In this document: piece by piece, positions 42,347 to 50,324 of the stretch
How the letters are laid out: each line of letters opens with the position of its first letter
How positions within the stretch are numbered: position 1 is the stretch's first letter
Assembly: GCF_035994185.1 (NCBI RefSeq)
Contig: NZ_CP108538.1
Coordinates: 4,317,501-4,381,500 of the forward strand
DNA: 64,000 nt
Source of the DNA: Streptomyces sp. NBC_01217
Lineage (GTDB): Bacteria; Actinomycetota; Actinomycetes; Streptomycetales; Streptomycetaceae
Direction of reading: 5' to 3'
Translations under genes and position numbers: made by a program
Notes under the pieces: model-generated
What the model was told of the DNA's origin: nothing
Databases searched by the model: none
Seen by the model: only the letters and a program-made list of their open reading frames with translations

Positions 42347-42862
42347 CTATCGGCCTTCCGCGTCGGGGGAGTTGTCCGGGCCGTTCCCAGCGTCCGGATC
42401 CTCCGGGGCGTCCGCGCGGGCCAGCAGCGCGCGCAGCCGTTCCTCGTCGCCGGGGGACAGGGCCGAGATGAAGTGGGCGAGCACGGCGTCCCGGTCGCGT
42501 TCGCCGTCCAGTACGCGGCGCATCCGCAGGGCCGCGAGACCGGCCTCGTCGGAGGCGGACGTCCAGGTGTACGAGCGGCCCTCGCGGGACCTCGTCACGG
42601 CCTTCTTGGCGTGGAGGCGGGAGAGGATCGTGATGACGGTGGTGTACGCGAGGTCGCCGTCGAGGTGTTCCTGCACCCAGCCGGCCGTCGCGGGGCCGTT
42701 CGCCGAGTGCAGTACGGCGAGGACCTGGGCCTCCAGCTCTCCCTGCCCGCGCCTGCGCAGCCGCCGGCTGCCGGGGCGCAACTGATCGGGGCTCAGCGGC
42801 TCGGGCACTTCCTCACGGGGCGGCTCGTTGTCCGGGTGGTGGCCGTGCCTGGCCGAGTCCAT
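42347..42862 (-). CDS. BlaI/MecI-family repressor
   Basis: 171 aa. Winged helix (~40-120) with LEAQVLAVLHSANGPATAGWVQEHL, AYTTVITILSRLHAKKAV and the EAGLAALRMRRVL dimerisation region of BlaI/CopY. N- and C-termini are charged and disordered. It forms an operon with the M56 gene. A CTACA-N4-TGTAG palindrome at 42961-42974, ~100 bases upstream, matches the core of BlaI operators. Confidence 0.92.
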   Translation of the reverse strand: MDSARHGHHPDNEPPREEVPEPLSPDQLRPGSRRLRRRGQGELEAQVLAVLHSANGPATAGWVQEHLDGDLAYTTVITILSRLHAKKAVTRSREGRSYTWTSASDEAGLAALRMRRVLDGERDRDAVLAHFISALSPGDEERLRALLARADAPEDPDAGNGPDNSPDAEGR

Positions 42863-42956
42863 CTGGGTCCGCCCTTCTGCGATGCCGCGTCAACGGCGGG
42901 GTCGCAGCATCCTACTTACCGCGGTTTCCGGGACACAGCGGGCGCCCATCCTGCTA

Positions 42957-42978
42957 ACTTCTACACGTCTGTAGAGTT
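42957..42978. promoter_or_regulatory. BlaI-type operator between blaI-like and terB-like genes
   Basis: CTACA (42961-42965), CGTC, TGTAG (42970-42974) is a perfect core palindrome, extended by AACTT/AGAGTT flanks. It resembles the TACA...TGTA dyads bound by BlaI-family repressors. It lies 99 bases from the repressor start and 51 bases from the TerB start, so it could control both. Confidence 0.6.
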
Positions 42979-43024
42979 GGAATCCATTCCGGCAACACAA
43001 CGCAACGCAACGTATGGAGACGTC

Positions 43025-43480
43025 ATGGCACTGTGGGATCGGATCAAGGAATCCGCTTCGTCGATGCAGTCGCAGCTGGAAGCGAAGAAGAACGACCTGA
43101 AGAGCGGCGCGTTCCGTGATGCGAGCATGGCCATGTGCGCCCTGGTCGCCGCGGCCGACGGTTCCATCGACCCGTCCGAACGCCAGCGTGTCGCCTCGCT
43201 GATCGCCTCCAACGAAGTTCTGCAGAACTTCCCGGCGGACGATCTGCAGCGCCGCTTCAACGACTATGTGAACAAGCTCACCACCGACTTCGCCTTCGGC
43301 AAGGTCAGCGTGCTCCAGGAGATCGGCAAGGCGAAGAAGAAGCCCGCCGAGGCGCGTGCCGTCATCCAGATCGGCATCGTCATCGGCGGCGCCGACGGCG
43401 ACTTCGACAAGTCGGAGCAGGCCGTCGTACGGGAGGCGTGCTTCGCGCTCGACCTTCCGCCGCACGAGTTCGACCTGTAG
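43025..43480 (+). CDS. TerB-family tellurite-resistance-type protein
   Basis: 151 aa with the two TerB helical halves: MCALVAAADGSIDPSERQRVASLI and VIQIGIVIGGADGDFDKSEQAVVREAC, each with a DGxxDxxE-type acidic motif that can bind metal. TerB proteins are cytoplasmic, linked to tellurite and general stress responses. ATG 43025 is the only start giving this length. It faces the BlaI gene across a BlaI-type operator. Confidence 0.92.
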   Translation: MALWDRIKESASSMQSQLEAKKNDLKSGAFRDASMAMCALVAAADGSIDPSERQRVASLIASNEVLQNFPADDLQRRFNDYVNKLTTDFAFGKVSVLQEIGKAKKKPAEARAVIQIGIVIGGADGDFDKSEQAVVREACFALDLPPHEFDL

Positions 43481-43505
43481 GCCTCCGCCTCCGCCTCCTT
43501 CCCGG

Positions 43506-43557
43506 GACCCCGCCCCCGCAGCAACACGCATCAGCAAGGCGTCACGGGTGCGGGGTC
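43506..43557 (+). terminator. Possible terminator after terB-like gene
   Basis: GACCCCGC (43506-43513) pairs with GCGGGGTC (43550-43557) around a large loop, 25 bases after the stop. Moderate support only. Confidence 0.4.
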
Positions 43558-43660
43558 TCGCGTCAACGGAGCGTCAGGGCCGTGCCAACTCCCCCCGCCC
43601 ATGGGCATAACGTGTTGGGTGCAGCACGCATGCACCCAGGGCACGTCGAGGAGGCACCCC

Positions 43661-44041
43661 ATGTCCGAGCACAGCGGAACGGCCGGCCCCGAACCTCTTG
43701 ATCCCGGCCCGGCCGGACTGCTCTTCGTCCCCGTCCGGCCGGGACCGGCAGCCTGCCGCACCGGTCGCACCGCGCGGTTCTTCCGTACGCCACTGGGCGA
43801 GCGCACCGCCGTCGGCTTCACCTCCCCGCACCGGCTCGCCGCCACCCTGGGCGACGCCCAGCCCTGGATCAGGCTCTCCGAACCGGCCCTGCGCGCGCTC
43901 GGTCTGCCGCTCGGAGTCACCGCCCTCACCGTCGACCCCCAACTGACCGCGCAGGCCCCCGGACGGGCCGCCCCGCCCGTCCCCGGGGCGCGCCGGGTCA
44001 CAGCTCCTTGGCCGGCCAGTCCAGCAGCCGGGCTCCGATGA
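43661..44041 (+). CDS. SAV_915-family protein
   Basis: 126 aa: GLLFVPVRPGPAACRTGRTARFFRTP, LGERTAVGFTSPHRLAATLG and a Pro-rich end. I recall this as the SAV_915 family of Streptomyces, function unknown. GGAGGCACCCC precedes ATG 43661. Its last 44 bases overlap the convergent PucR gene (43998-45068), an unusual tail-to-tail overlap. Confidence 0.8.
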   Translation: MSEHSGTAGPEPLDPGPAGLLFVPVRPGPAACRTGRTARFFRTPLGERTAVGFTSPHRLAATLGDAQPWIRLSEPALRALGLPLGVTALTVDPQLTAQAPGRAAPPVPGARRVTAPWPASPAAGLR

Positions 44042-45068
44042 CCGCCGTCTGCAATGTGTAGCGGTGCACCGGGTCGGACGGATCCGCACCGGTCAGCTGA
44101 TGGATCCGCTCCAGCCGGTACGTCAGCGCCCGCACGCTCAGCGACAGCCTGCGGGCCGTCTCGGCGGCCACACAGCCCGCGTCGAAGTAGACCTTGAGCG
44201 TCTTCAGCAGGGGTTCGGCGCCGCCGCGCGCCCGCTGGAGCGGACCCAGCTGACTGCGCACCAGATCGGCCATCGCCTGCCGGTCCCTGGTCAGCACCGG
44301 GTAGACCAGCAGGTCGGCGGCGTACAGCACCGGATCGTCCAGATCCATCCGCTCGGCGAGATCGAGTGCGTCGAGCGCCTCGTCGTAGGAGTGGACCACG
44401 CCGCCGGGGCCCTGGTGGGGGCGGCCGACCGCGACCCGGCCGCCGTCCGTCGCCGCGTGCGACTGCTTGGCGAAATACCGCAGGACGTCGGGCTGGCTAC
44501 CGGGGGCGATGCAGACCAGGCGCCCGTCCTTCGTCGTGATCAGGATCTTCCGGCCGCCGAAGCGCGCGAGCAGCGCCGCCTCGACCGTGCGCGGTACGGA
44601 GTCGGTCTCGGTGTACGCCTCCGGGCCCGTCGCCACCGCGACCGCGTGGGCGCGCGAGAGCCTCAGCCCGAACCGGGTGGCCCGCTCGGCGAGCCGGCCC
44701 AGATCGCTGCGCCCGTACAGCAGATCGTCGATGAACTCGCGGCGTGCCGCCTCCTCGCGGCGTACGGTCAGCCGCTGGGCCCGTTCGAAGCCCGCAGCGA
44801 AGGCGTCGACGGACTGCTCGACCGCGGCGAGCACCGAGTCGAGGGACGCCACATCGGCGGACGGGGTGAGCGGCCAGGCCGTACGGGTCGCGGCGAGATG
44901 GAGACCGACCAGGGCGCGCAGCTGGAATCCGGCCTCGGCGGCCTCCCTGCCCAGCAGGCGGCGGGCGTCGAGCTCGTCCCGCGTCAACCGGCGTCCGGTG
45001 GAGGCGACTTCGGCCAGGATGCGGGCATGGTCCGTCACATAATCGTCGGGTATCTCCGGCTCCGCCAC
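43998..45068 (-). CDS. PucR/CdaR-family transcriptional regulator
   Basis: 356 aa. An N-terminal sensory region, a middle GGDEF-like CdaR segment (LLYGRSDLGRLAERATRFGLRL) and a C-terminal HTH_30 (LLKTLKVYFDAGCVAAETARRLSLSVRALTYRLERI; the motif AETARRLSLSVRALTYRLERI is typical). GTG 45068 follows GGGGAG by five bases and gives the expected length. Its upstream region has a TGCCGG-ATT-CCGGCA palindrome (45164-45178) that may be its operator. Target genes unknown. Confidence 0.92.
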   Translation of the reverse strand: MAEPEIPDDYVTDHARILAEVASTGRRLTRDELDARRLLGREAAEAGFQLRALVGLHLAATRTAWPLTPSADVASLDSVLAAVEQSVDAFAAGFERAQRLTVRREEAARREFIDDLLYGRSDLGRLAERATRFGLRLSRAHAVAVATGPEAYTETDSVPRTVEAALLARFGGRKILITTKDGRLVCIAPGSQPDVLRYFAKQSHAATDGGRVAVGRPHQGPGGVVHSYDEALDALDLAERMDLDDPVLYAADLLVYPVLTRDRQAMADLVRSQLGPLQRARGGAEPLLKTLKVYFDAGCVAAETARRLSLSVRALTYRLERIHQLTGADPSDPVHRYTLQTAVIGARLLDWPAKEL

Positions 45069-45163
45069 GCGTACTCCCCAAATCCTGACGCGACATTGAC
45101 ACTCGCTCAACGCGCGGCGACCTGCCCCGGCGCTTTTCCCCGGCATCAACAAAGCATAAAGAT

Positions 45164-45178
45164 TGCCGGATTCCGGCA
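45164..45178. promoter_or_regulatory. TGCCGG-CCGGCA palindrome upstream of pucR-like gene
   Basis: A perfect 6-bp inverted repeat around ATT, 96 bases upstream of the regulator start in an A/T-richer patch (AAAGCATAAAGATTGCCGG). Likely operator or promoter element. Confidence 0.4.
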
Positions 45179-45252
45179 GTGCGGCACAGAGCTCCGGATG
45201 ACACGATCCGGTCAGCACCAACCGGGGGAACACGGGGGATACGGGGGAAGAC

Positions 45253-45293
45253 CCGGTGCTGCGGCACCGCTCGACGCGGTGCCGCAGCACCGG
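45253..45293. other. Perfect 17-bp inverted repeat
   Basis: Arms 45253-45269 and 45277-45293 are exact complements with a 7-base loop CTCGACG. It lies between the divergent PucR and RCK genes and immediately before a remnant of another gene, so it may be that lost gene's terminator or a recombination footprint. Confidence 0.6.
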
Positions 45294-45572
45294 GGTCACC
45301 GCCGGTCCGCCCGCACGGAAGCAGGGGGTCGTCGTCGGCCGGTTCACGAGCCTGACCCGTCCGGTCCTGCTGCACCGCAACGATGTCACCGGCCTCACCC
45401 GCGCGGGGCTCGCCTGCGCGGTATTCGCCCGGGCGCTGCTGACCACCCGGGACACGGTGCCGGCCGTGAACGCCGCGTACATCGCCTCCGTCGCGCAGAC
45501 GGACGCGACGCGCACCGAACCGCCGTTCCGGCTGCAGGGCTCGTACCGCAACAGGAACGAGAGGAGCAAGGC
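45294..45572 (+). pseudogene. Remnant of a large AAA/DNA-repair-type ATPase, C-terminal piece
   Basis: In one frame the sequence reads VVVGRFTSLTRPVLLHRNDVTG, then VNAAYIASVAQTDATRTEPP and FRLQGSYRNRNERSKA. The last part resembles the PPFRLQGSYRNMNKLAEK segment I recall from large actinobacterial DUF3686-type ATPases. There is no start of its own and it ends 1 base before the RCK gene start region, so it looks like a broken gene. Confidence in the family is moderate; that it is a broken coding frame is better supported. Confidence 0.4.
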
Positions 45573-47585
45573 ATGCTGGGTCCCGTGTCTCCACTTCCCC
45601 TTCCCCAGCAGCCCCAACGCTCCCCGTTCACCGGCCACATGGTCGTCTGCGGCGATGACGCACTGGCCCAGCGGCTCGCCGTGGAGCTGCGTTACGTGTA
45701 CGGGGAGCGGGTCACCCTCGTACTGCCGCCGGGGCCCGACGCGCGCCGGCCGGATCTGCCGCTGAACGGCCGGGGCCGGGCAGCGGCGCTATTCGGCCGG
45801 ATGTCACAGGCGATGAACCGCAACGGCGGGAACGGCGGCAGCGGCGGCATCGGTCCCGCCGGGGCTTCCGGGAACGGCGACACCAACGCCGGAGTGGAAG
45901 CGGTACGCATCGTGGAGGCGCCGGAGCCCTCCGACGAGGCCCTCGAGGAGGCGGGCGTCGACACGGCCGCCGCACTGGCGCTCGTCTACGACGACGACGA
46001 GCGCAACATCCGCGCCGCGCTGACCGCCCGCCGCCTCAACCCCCGTGTCCGGCTGGTCATCCGGCTCTACAACCGCAAGCTCGGCCAGCACCTGGAGACC
46101 CTGCTCGACCAGGCCGCCGCCGTCGCCGCACCCGGCATCGACCCGGGCGCGCTGGACACCTCGACCACCGTCCTGTCCGACGCGGACACCGCCGCGCCCG
46201 CCCTCGCGGCGACCGTGCTCACCGGCTCCAGCAAGGTCATCCAGGCGGAGGGCCTGCTGCTGCGCGCCGCCGAACGCACCCCGCCCGAGGACGGCCGGAT
46301 CGCCGACCCCGGCCTGTGCACCCTCGCGCTGCTCTCCTCCACCACCCATGACCCGGCGGGCGCCGAGGGCTCCGACAGCAGCGGCGCCGAAGGCCCCCAA
46401 CTCCTGCCCGACGAACGGCAGGTGGCAGCGGCGACGGGGCGTGGGACGGTCGTCCTGGAGGCGGTCAGCGAGGCGGGCCCGGCCGGTCCGCCGCCCCGGA
46501 TGGGCGGCAGGGGCGCACCACTCAGCCAGTTCTTCTCGCGACGGCTGCGCTGGTCGGCGCTGGGGGTCGGCCTGGCCGTGCTGGGCCTCGCCATCGCCTC
46601 CACGCTCACCACGGGCGACGATCCGCTGCACGCCGCTTATCTGACGCTGCTGGACCTGTTCGCGATGGGCGACCCGGCGATCGGCGACCCCCTGGCCCGT
46701 CAGGTGATCCAGCTCCTCTCGGGCGTGGCCGGGTTGATGCTGCTTCCGCTGCTCGTGGCGGGCGTGCTGGAGGCCTTCGGATCGCTGCGCACGGCCTCGT
46801 CCCTGCGCCGGCCGCCGCGAGGGCTGTCCGGCCATGTGGTGCTGCTGGGCCTCGGCAAGATCGGTACGCGGGTCCTCGTCCGGCTGCGTGAGCTCGGCAT
46901 TCCCGTGGTGTGTGTGGAGGACGACCCGGACGCGCGCGGCATCCCCGTGGCGCGGCGGCTGCATGTACCGGTGGTCCTCGGTGACGTCACGCAGGAGGGC
47001 GTGCTGGAGGCGGCGAAGATCCAGCGCTCCCGTGCCCTCCTCGCCCTGACCAGCGTCGACACCACCAATCTGGAGGCGGCGCTGTACGCCCGCTCGGTCA
47101 AGCCGGATCTGCGCGTGGCCCTGCGCCTGTTCGACGACGAGTTCGCCACGGCCGTCTACCGCACCCTGCGCACCGCCCACCCGCAGGCCCTGACCCGCTC
47201 CCGCTCCGTCTCCCACCTGGCCGCGCCGTCCTTCGCGGTCGCCATGATGGGCCGGCAGATCCTGGGTGCGATTCCGGTCGAGCGGAAGGTGATGCTGTTC
47301 GCGGCCGTCGAGGTCGCGGGGCATCCTCAGCTGGAGGGCCGCACGGTCGAGCAGGCGTTCCGGGCGGGCGCCTGGCGGGTCCTGGCCCTGGACGCCACCC
47401 CGCCCGAGGACCGCCGCCCGGACCTCGCCACCCCCACCCGCACCTCCACGGACCGCCCCTCGGGCCTGGTCTGGGACCTGCACCCCGGCTACGTACTGCG
47501 CCACGAGGACCGCGTGGTGATCGCCGCGACCCGCCGCGGCCTGGCCGAACTACTGCGCAGACGCACCTCGTTGACACACCGCTGA
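45573..47585 (+). CDS. Two-domain RCK (TrkA-N) membrane protein, potassium-channel-like
   Basis: 670 aa. N-terminal TrkA-N Rossmann domain (~20-230; HMVVCGDDALAQRLAVELR), interrupted by a Gly/Asn-rich insert, then two membrane helices (~335-395; LGVGLAVLGLAIAS and GLMLLPLLVAGVLE) with a short pore-like loop, then a second TrkA-N domain (~410-540; HVVLLGLGKIGTRVLVRLRE) and a C-terminal RCK-C part. This is the layout of CASTOR/RCK-type ion channels, but there is no TVGYG filter (loop reads LFAMGDPAIG). Function is probably ion transport control. ATG 45573 follows GAGGAGCAAGG. Confidence 0.85.
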   Translation: MLGPVSPLPLPQQPQRSPFTGHMVVCGDDALAQRLAVELRYVYGERVTLVLPPGPDARRPDLPLNGRGRAAALFGRMSQAMNRNGGNGGSGGIGPAGASGNGDTNAGVEAVRIVEAPEPSDEALEEAGVDTAAALALVYDDDERNIRAALTARRLNPRVRLVIRLYNRKLGQHLETLLDQAAAVAAPGIDPGALDTSTTVLSDADTAAPALAATVLTGSSKVIQAEGLLLRAAERTPPEDGRIADPGLCTLALLSSTTHDPAGAEGSDSSGAEGPQLLPDERQVAAATGRGTVVLEAVSEAGPAGPPPRMGGRGAPLSQFFSRRLRWSALGVGLAVLGLAIASTLTTGDDPLHAAYLTLLDLFAMGDPAIGDPLARQVIQLLSGVAGLMLLPLLVAGVLEAFGSLRTASSLRRPPRGLSGHVVLLGLGKIGTRVLVRLRELGIPVVCVEDDPDARGIPVARRLHVPVVLGDVTQEGVLEAAKIQRSRALLALTSVDTTNLEAALYARSVKPDLRVALRLFDDEFATAVYRTLRTAHPQALTRSRSVSHLAAPSFAVAMMGRQILGAIPVERKVMLFAAVEVAGHPQLEGRTVEQAFRAGAWRVLALDATPPEDRRPDLATPTRTSTDRPSGLVWDLHPGYVLRHEDRVVIAATRRGLAELLRRRTSLTHR

Positions 47586-47655
47586 GCCTGCGCGGAAAGC
47601 GGAGCCCGCGATATCCGGATGCCCGCCCGCATCCCCGCTCCCTACCCTCGCTCCC

Positions 47656-48234
47656 ATGGGAACGGAACCCGAGACGGAACTCCTGAACGTCATAGACATC
47701 GAGGCGACCTGCTGGGACGGGCAGCCGCCGCCCGGGGCGGTCGGCGAGATCATCGAGATCGGGCTGACGGTCGTCGACCTGCGGGCGGCCGAGAGGATCG
47801 CCCGCCACCGGATCCTGGTCCGCCCGGCCCGGTCCACCGTCAGCGCCTTCTGCACCGAGCTGACCGGCCTGACGCAGGCCGAGGTCGACACCGGCCTGCC
47901 TTTTGCCGACGCCTGCCGGCTGCTGGCGGCCGGGCACGAGGCCGGGGCGCGCCCGTGGGCCAGCTGGGGCGACTACGACCACAACCAGTTCAGGCGCCAG
48001 TGCCGGGCGACAGGCACCCCGTACCCCTTCGGCCACGACGGCCGCCACACCAACGCCAAGATCCCCTTCACCGCCGCCCACGCCCTGCGCAAACGCCCCG
48101 GCATGGCCGAGGCCCTGCGGATCGCGGGGCTCCCCCTGGAAGGCCGCCACCACAGCGGCGCGGACGACGCGTGGAACATCGCGGCACTGGTCCTGGACAT
48201 CGCGGCACGGGGCGCCTGGCCGACGGCGGGCTGA
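47656..48234 (+). CDS. DEDDh-type 3'-5' exonuclease (KapD-like)
   Basis: 192 aa. Motifs: DIEATC (D and E of DEDD), FCTELTGLTQAEV, WGDYDHNQF and the terminal H...D in HHSGADDAWNIA (H, D). Similar to KapD-type inhibitors and ExoIII/DnaQ-type exonucleases. No Shine-Dalgarno sequence; TACCCT lies seven bases upstream of ATG 47656, so it may be leaderless. Confidence 0.88.
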   Translation: MGTEPETELLNVIDIEATCWDGQPPPGAVGEIIEIGLTVVDLRAAERIARHRILVRPARSTVSAFCTELTGLTQAEVDTGLPFADACRLLAAGHEAGARPWASWGDYDHNQFRRQCRATGTPYPFGHDGRHTNAKIPFTAAHALRKRPGMAEALRIAGLPLEGRHHSGADDAWNIAALVLDIAARGAWPTAG

Positions 48235-48247
48235 CCGGCAGCCGGGC

Positions 48248-49318
48248 CTACAGCACGCCTCCCATGGCCGCCCGCACCTCCGCCAGCGTCGCGTCGGCCA
48301 CGGCGTTGGCGCGCTCGTTGCCCGCCCGCAGCACCGACCGTACGTACCCCATGTCCTGCGCGTACTCCGCCCGCCGGGCCCGGATCGGCGCCATCGCGCT
48401 GTTGACGGCCTCGGTCACCGTCCGCTTGAGGACGGCGGCGCCCCCGCCGCCGATCTCCTCCGCCACCGCGTGCGGATCACGGTCCAGGCAGAGCGCGGCC
48501 AGCAGCACCAGACTCGACACCCCGGGCCGTCCCTCGGGGTCGTAGGTGATGTGCCGCTCGGCGTCGGTCTTCGCGCCCTTGATCAGCCGCGCCGTCTCGT
48601 CCGCGTCGGCGGCGAGCGCGATGGAGTTGGCGCGGCTCTTGCTCATCTTGGTGCCGTCGGTGCCGAGGAGGAGCGGCGCGGCGGAGAGCAGTGCCTCCGG
48701 TTCGGGGAAGACCGTCCCGTACCGCTCGTTGAACCGGCGTGCGACGGTCCGCGTCACTTCGAGGTGCGGCAGCTGGTCCCGTCCGACCGGCACCAGGTTG
48801 CCCTTGCAGAACAGGATGTCGGCGGCCTGATGCACGGGATACGTGAACATCAGCCCGCTGACGGCGGACTGCCGGGAGTGCGCGACCTCGTCCTTGACCG
48901 TGGGATTGCGGCCCAGCTCGGCGACGGAGACCAGGCTGAGGAAGGGCAGCATCAGCTGGTTGAGCGCGGGTACGGCGCTGTGGTTGAAGATCGTCGAGCG
49001 CGCCGGGTCGATCCCGATGGCCAGGTAGTCCAGCAGCAGCCCCTCGGTGATCTCGGTGAGCCGCTCGGCCACGTCCCGGTCGGTCAGCACCTGGTAGTCG
49101 GCGACGAGGACGAAGACGTCCACCCCGAGTTCCTGGAGCCGCACCCGGTTGTGGAGGGTGCCGAAGTAGTGCCCGAGGTGGAGCGCCCCGGTGGGCCGGT
49201 CGCCGGTCAGGACACGGAACCGGTCGGGCGTCCGCCGGATCCGCTCCTCCAGGTCGCCCGAATCGGAGGCACTGGCGGCGACGGTGGCAGTGGCAGTGGC
49301 AGTGGCAGTGACGGTCAT
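48248..49318 (-). CDS. trpS: Tryptophanyl-tRNA synthetase
   Basis: 356 aa class I synthetase. PTGALHLGH (HIGH motif, H47-H50) and KMSKS (224-228) are present; VKDEVAHSRQ, FTYPVHQAADILFCKGNLVPVGRDQ are TrpRS landmarks. It charges tRNA-Trp. An N-terminal Thr-Ala repeat (coded by a GGCAGT hexamer run, 49286-49310) precedes the catalytic domain. A leader peptide with tandem Trp codons and attenuator hairpins lie directly upstream, as known for the auxiliary indolmycin-resistant TrpRS of S. coelicolor, so I suggest this is that type. ATG 49318 has GAGGAGAGA upstream. Confidence 0.93.
   Translation of the reverse strand: MTVTATATATATVAASASDSGDLEERIRRTPDRFRVLTGDRPTGALHLGHYFGTLHNRVRLQELGVDVFVLVADYQVLTDRDVAERLTEITEGLLLDYLAIGIDPARSTIFNHSAVPALNQLMLPFLSLVSVAELGRNPTVKDEVAHSRQSAVSGLMFTYPVHQAADILFCKGNLVPVGRDQLPHLEVTRTVARRFNERYGTVFPEPEALLSAAPLLLGTDGTKMSKSRANSIALAADADETARLIKGAKTDAERHITYDPEGRPGVSSLVLLAALCLDRDPHAVAEEIGGGGAAVLKRTVTEAVNSAMAPIRARRAEYAQDMGYVRSVLRAGNERANAVADATLAEVRAAMGGVL
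49286..49311 (-). repeat. Hexanucleotide run in the trpS 5' coding end
   Basis: Four copies of a GGCAGT unit (read on the plus strand) encode the Thr-Ala-Thr-Ala stretch at residues 4-13 of TrpRS. Such runs are prone to copy-number change, here in-frame. Confidence 0.6.
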
Positions 49319-49349
49319 GGGTCTCTCCTCGCGATGGTGTGTGCGTGGA

Positions 49350-49403
49350 GGACGGCCCGCCGTACGGGGGCAGCAGAAAGGGCCGTCCTTGTCGAACGGC
49401 CCT
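49350..49403 (-). promoter_or_regulatory. Attenuator of the trpS leader
   Basis: On the minus strand, segment A AGGGCCGT (49403-49396) pairs with B ACGGCCCT (49386-49379), followed by TTTCTG, a short attenuator-like stem. B can instead pair, as GGACGGCCC, with C GGGCCGTCC (49358-49350), giving an alternative fold. The leader-peptide stop codon lies 28 bases before A. This fits ribosome-controlled switching between termination and readthrough depending on Trp supply. Confidence 0.65.
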
Positions 49404-49431
49404 GATTCCGTGCAGATGGGGGCGGCCGCTC

Positions 49432-49473
49432 CTAGAAGGAGCGCCACCAGTTCCGGCACGGTACGGAGGTCAT
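49432..49473 (-). CDS. Tandem-Trp leader peptide of trpS
   Basis: A 13-codon ORF M-T-S-V-P-C-R-N-W-W-R-S-F ends 113 bases before the trpS start. Two adjacent TGG codons near its end are the signature of ribosome-mediated attenuation. Its ATG overlaps the stop of the upstream VOC gene (ATGA), so part of its translation could come by coupling, or transcription may start close by (TACACT lies ten bases upstream). No separate Shine-Dalgarno sequence is seen. Confidence 0.75.
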   Translation of the reverse strand: MTSVPCRNWWRSF

Positions 49474-49898
49474 GGGGCGAGTGTACGGCCAGAAGCCGGC
49501 CATCCGCGGCGGCACAGCACAAGCCGGTACCCGTCCGGGTCCTCGACGGTGACGCCCCACTCGTTCCAGTACGGATTCGGCGACAGGACGCGTCTGCCGC
49601 CGTGCCCCTCCAGCCGCTCCACCGTCTCCTCGGGCACGGGGCCGTCCAGATAGAGGACGAGCAGGTCCTCCTCGGTGGGGTGCGGTGCGACGGGGTGGTT
49701 GCCGCCGTGGACGAGCTCCAGGTGCCAGGACGCATCCGGCAGCCCCACCATGAGCAGATCGTGCGCACCGGGCTCCCGGCCCGCCTCGGCGCGGAACAGC
49801 ACGCCCAGCCCGAGCCCGCCCACCCAGAACCGCTCGGCCGCGGCGAGATCCCGTGACGGCCGGGCAAGGCGTACATGACTGCGTGCGGTGAACGGCAC
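49470..49898 (-). CDS. VOC-superfamily (glyoxalase/bleomycin-resistance-type) protein
   Basis: 142 aa single VOC unit: HVRLARPSRDLAAAERFWVGGLGLGVLF, then HLELVHGGNHP and a C-terminal EWGVTVEDPDGYRLVL. Metal-binding His and Glu positions are present in part. Substrate unknown. GTG 49898 is chosen by GGAGGGG spacing and family length; longer frames add Pro/Gly-rich sequence. Its stop overlaps the trpS leader-peptide start. Confidence 0.88.
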   Translation of the reverse strand: MPFTARSHVRLARPSRDLAAAERFWVGGLGLGVLFRAEAGREPGAHDLLMVGLPDASWHLELVHGGNHPVAPHPTEEDLLVLYLDGPVPEETVERLEGHGGRRVLSPNPYWNEWGVTVEDPDGYRLVLCRRGWPASGRTLAP

Positions 49899-50057
49899 GG
49901 CGGTGCCCCTCCCTGACAGCGGCACGCCCCTCTGCGCGCCGGGGCCCGCAGCGTAGGCATCCGGAGCCGCCGCTCGCATCGGCACACGGCCCTGGTCCCC
50001 GCGACCGGGCACCTGCGACCGAGGATCTACGACCACGGCTCCACAGGGGCCCACGGC

Positions 50058-50195
50058 TCACTTCTTGGCGTGCTCGCCCACGTAGAAGAGGATCCAGATG
50101 AAGCCCGCGAAGAGGTGTGTGGCGAAGACGTACACGAAGACGCGCAGTGCCACGCCGCGTTCCTTCCAGCGCTCGCTGTCGCTGCTCTCGCTCAC
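50058..50195 (-). CDS. DUF6126-like small membrane protein
   Basis: 45 aa with one membrane helix (ALRVFVYVFATHLFAGFIWILFYVG) after a charged start MSESSDSERWKERG, and a Lys-rich tail. It resembles DUF6126, small Streptomyces membrane proteins often near XRE regulators. GTG 50195 follows GGAGAGGCGGGC. Function unknown. Confidence 0.7.
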   Translation of the reverse strand: MSESSDSERWKERGVALRVFVYVFATHLFAGFIWILFYVGEHAKK

Positions 50196-50324
50196 CGTGC
50201 CCGCCTCTCCTCGGCCGGGGGCGCGTGCGGCCTCCGTGACCCCCTCCAGAGTACGCACCGCCCACGCATCGGTTTCCCGACGGAATAGGTCAGGGGGGTG
50301 TCCCGTTGTAGGGTGTGTTCACAT

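Noticed and set aside
49432..50265. 277-codon frame ending in the trpS leader peptide
   Set aside because: Its upstream part is antisense or out of frame to real genes; only the final 13 codons make sense as a leader peptide.
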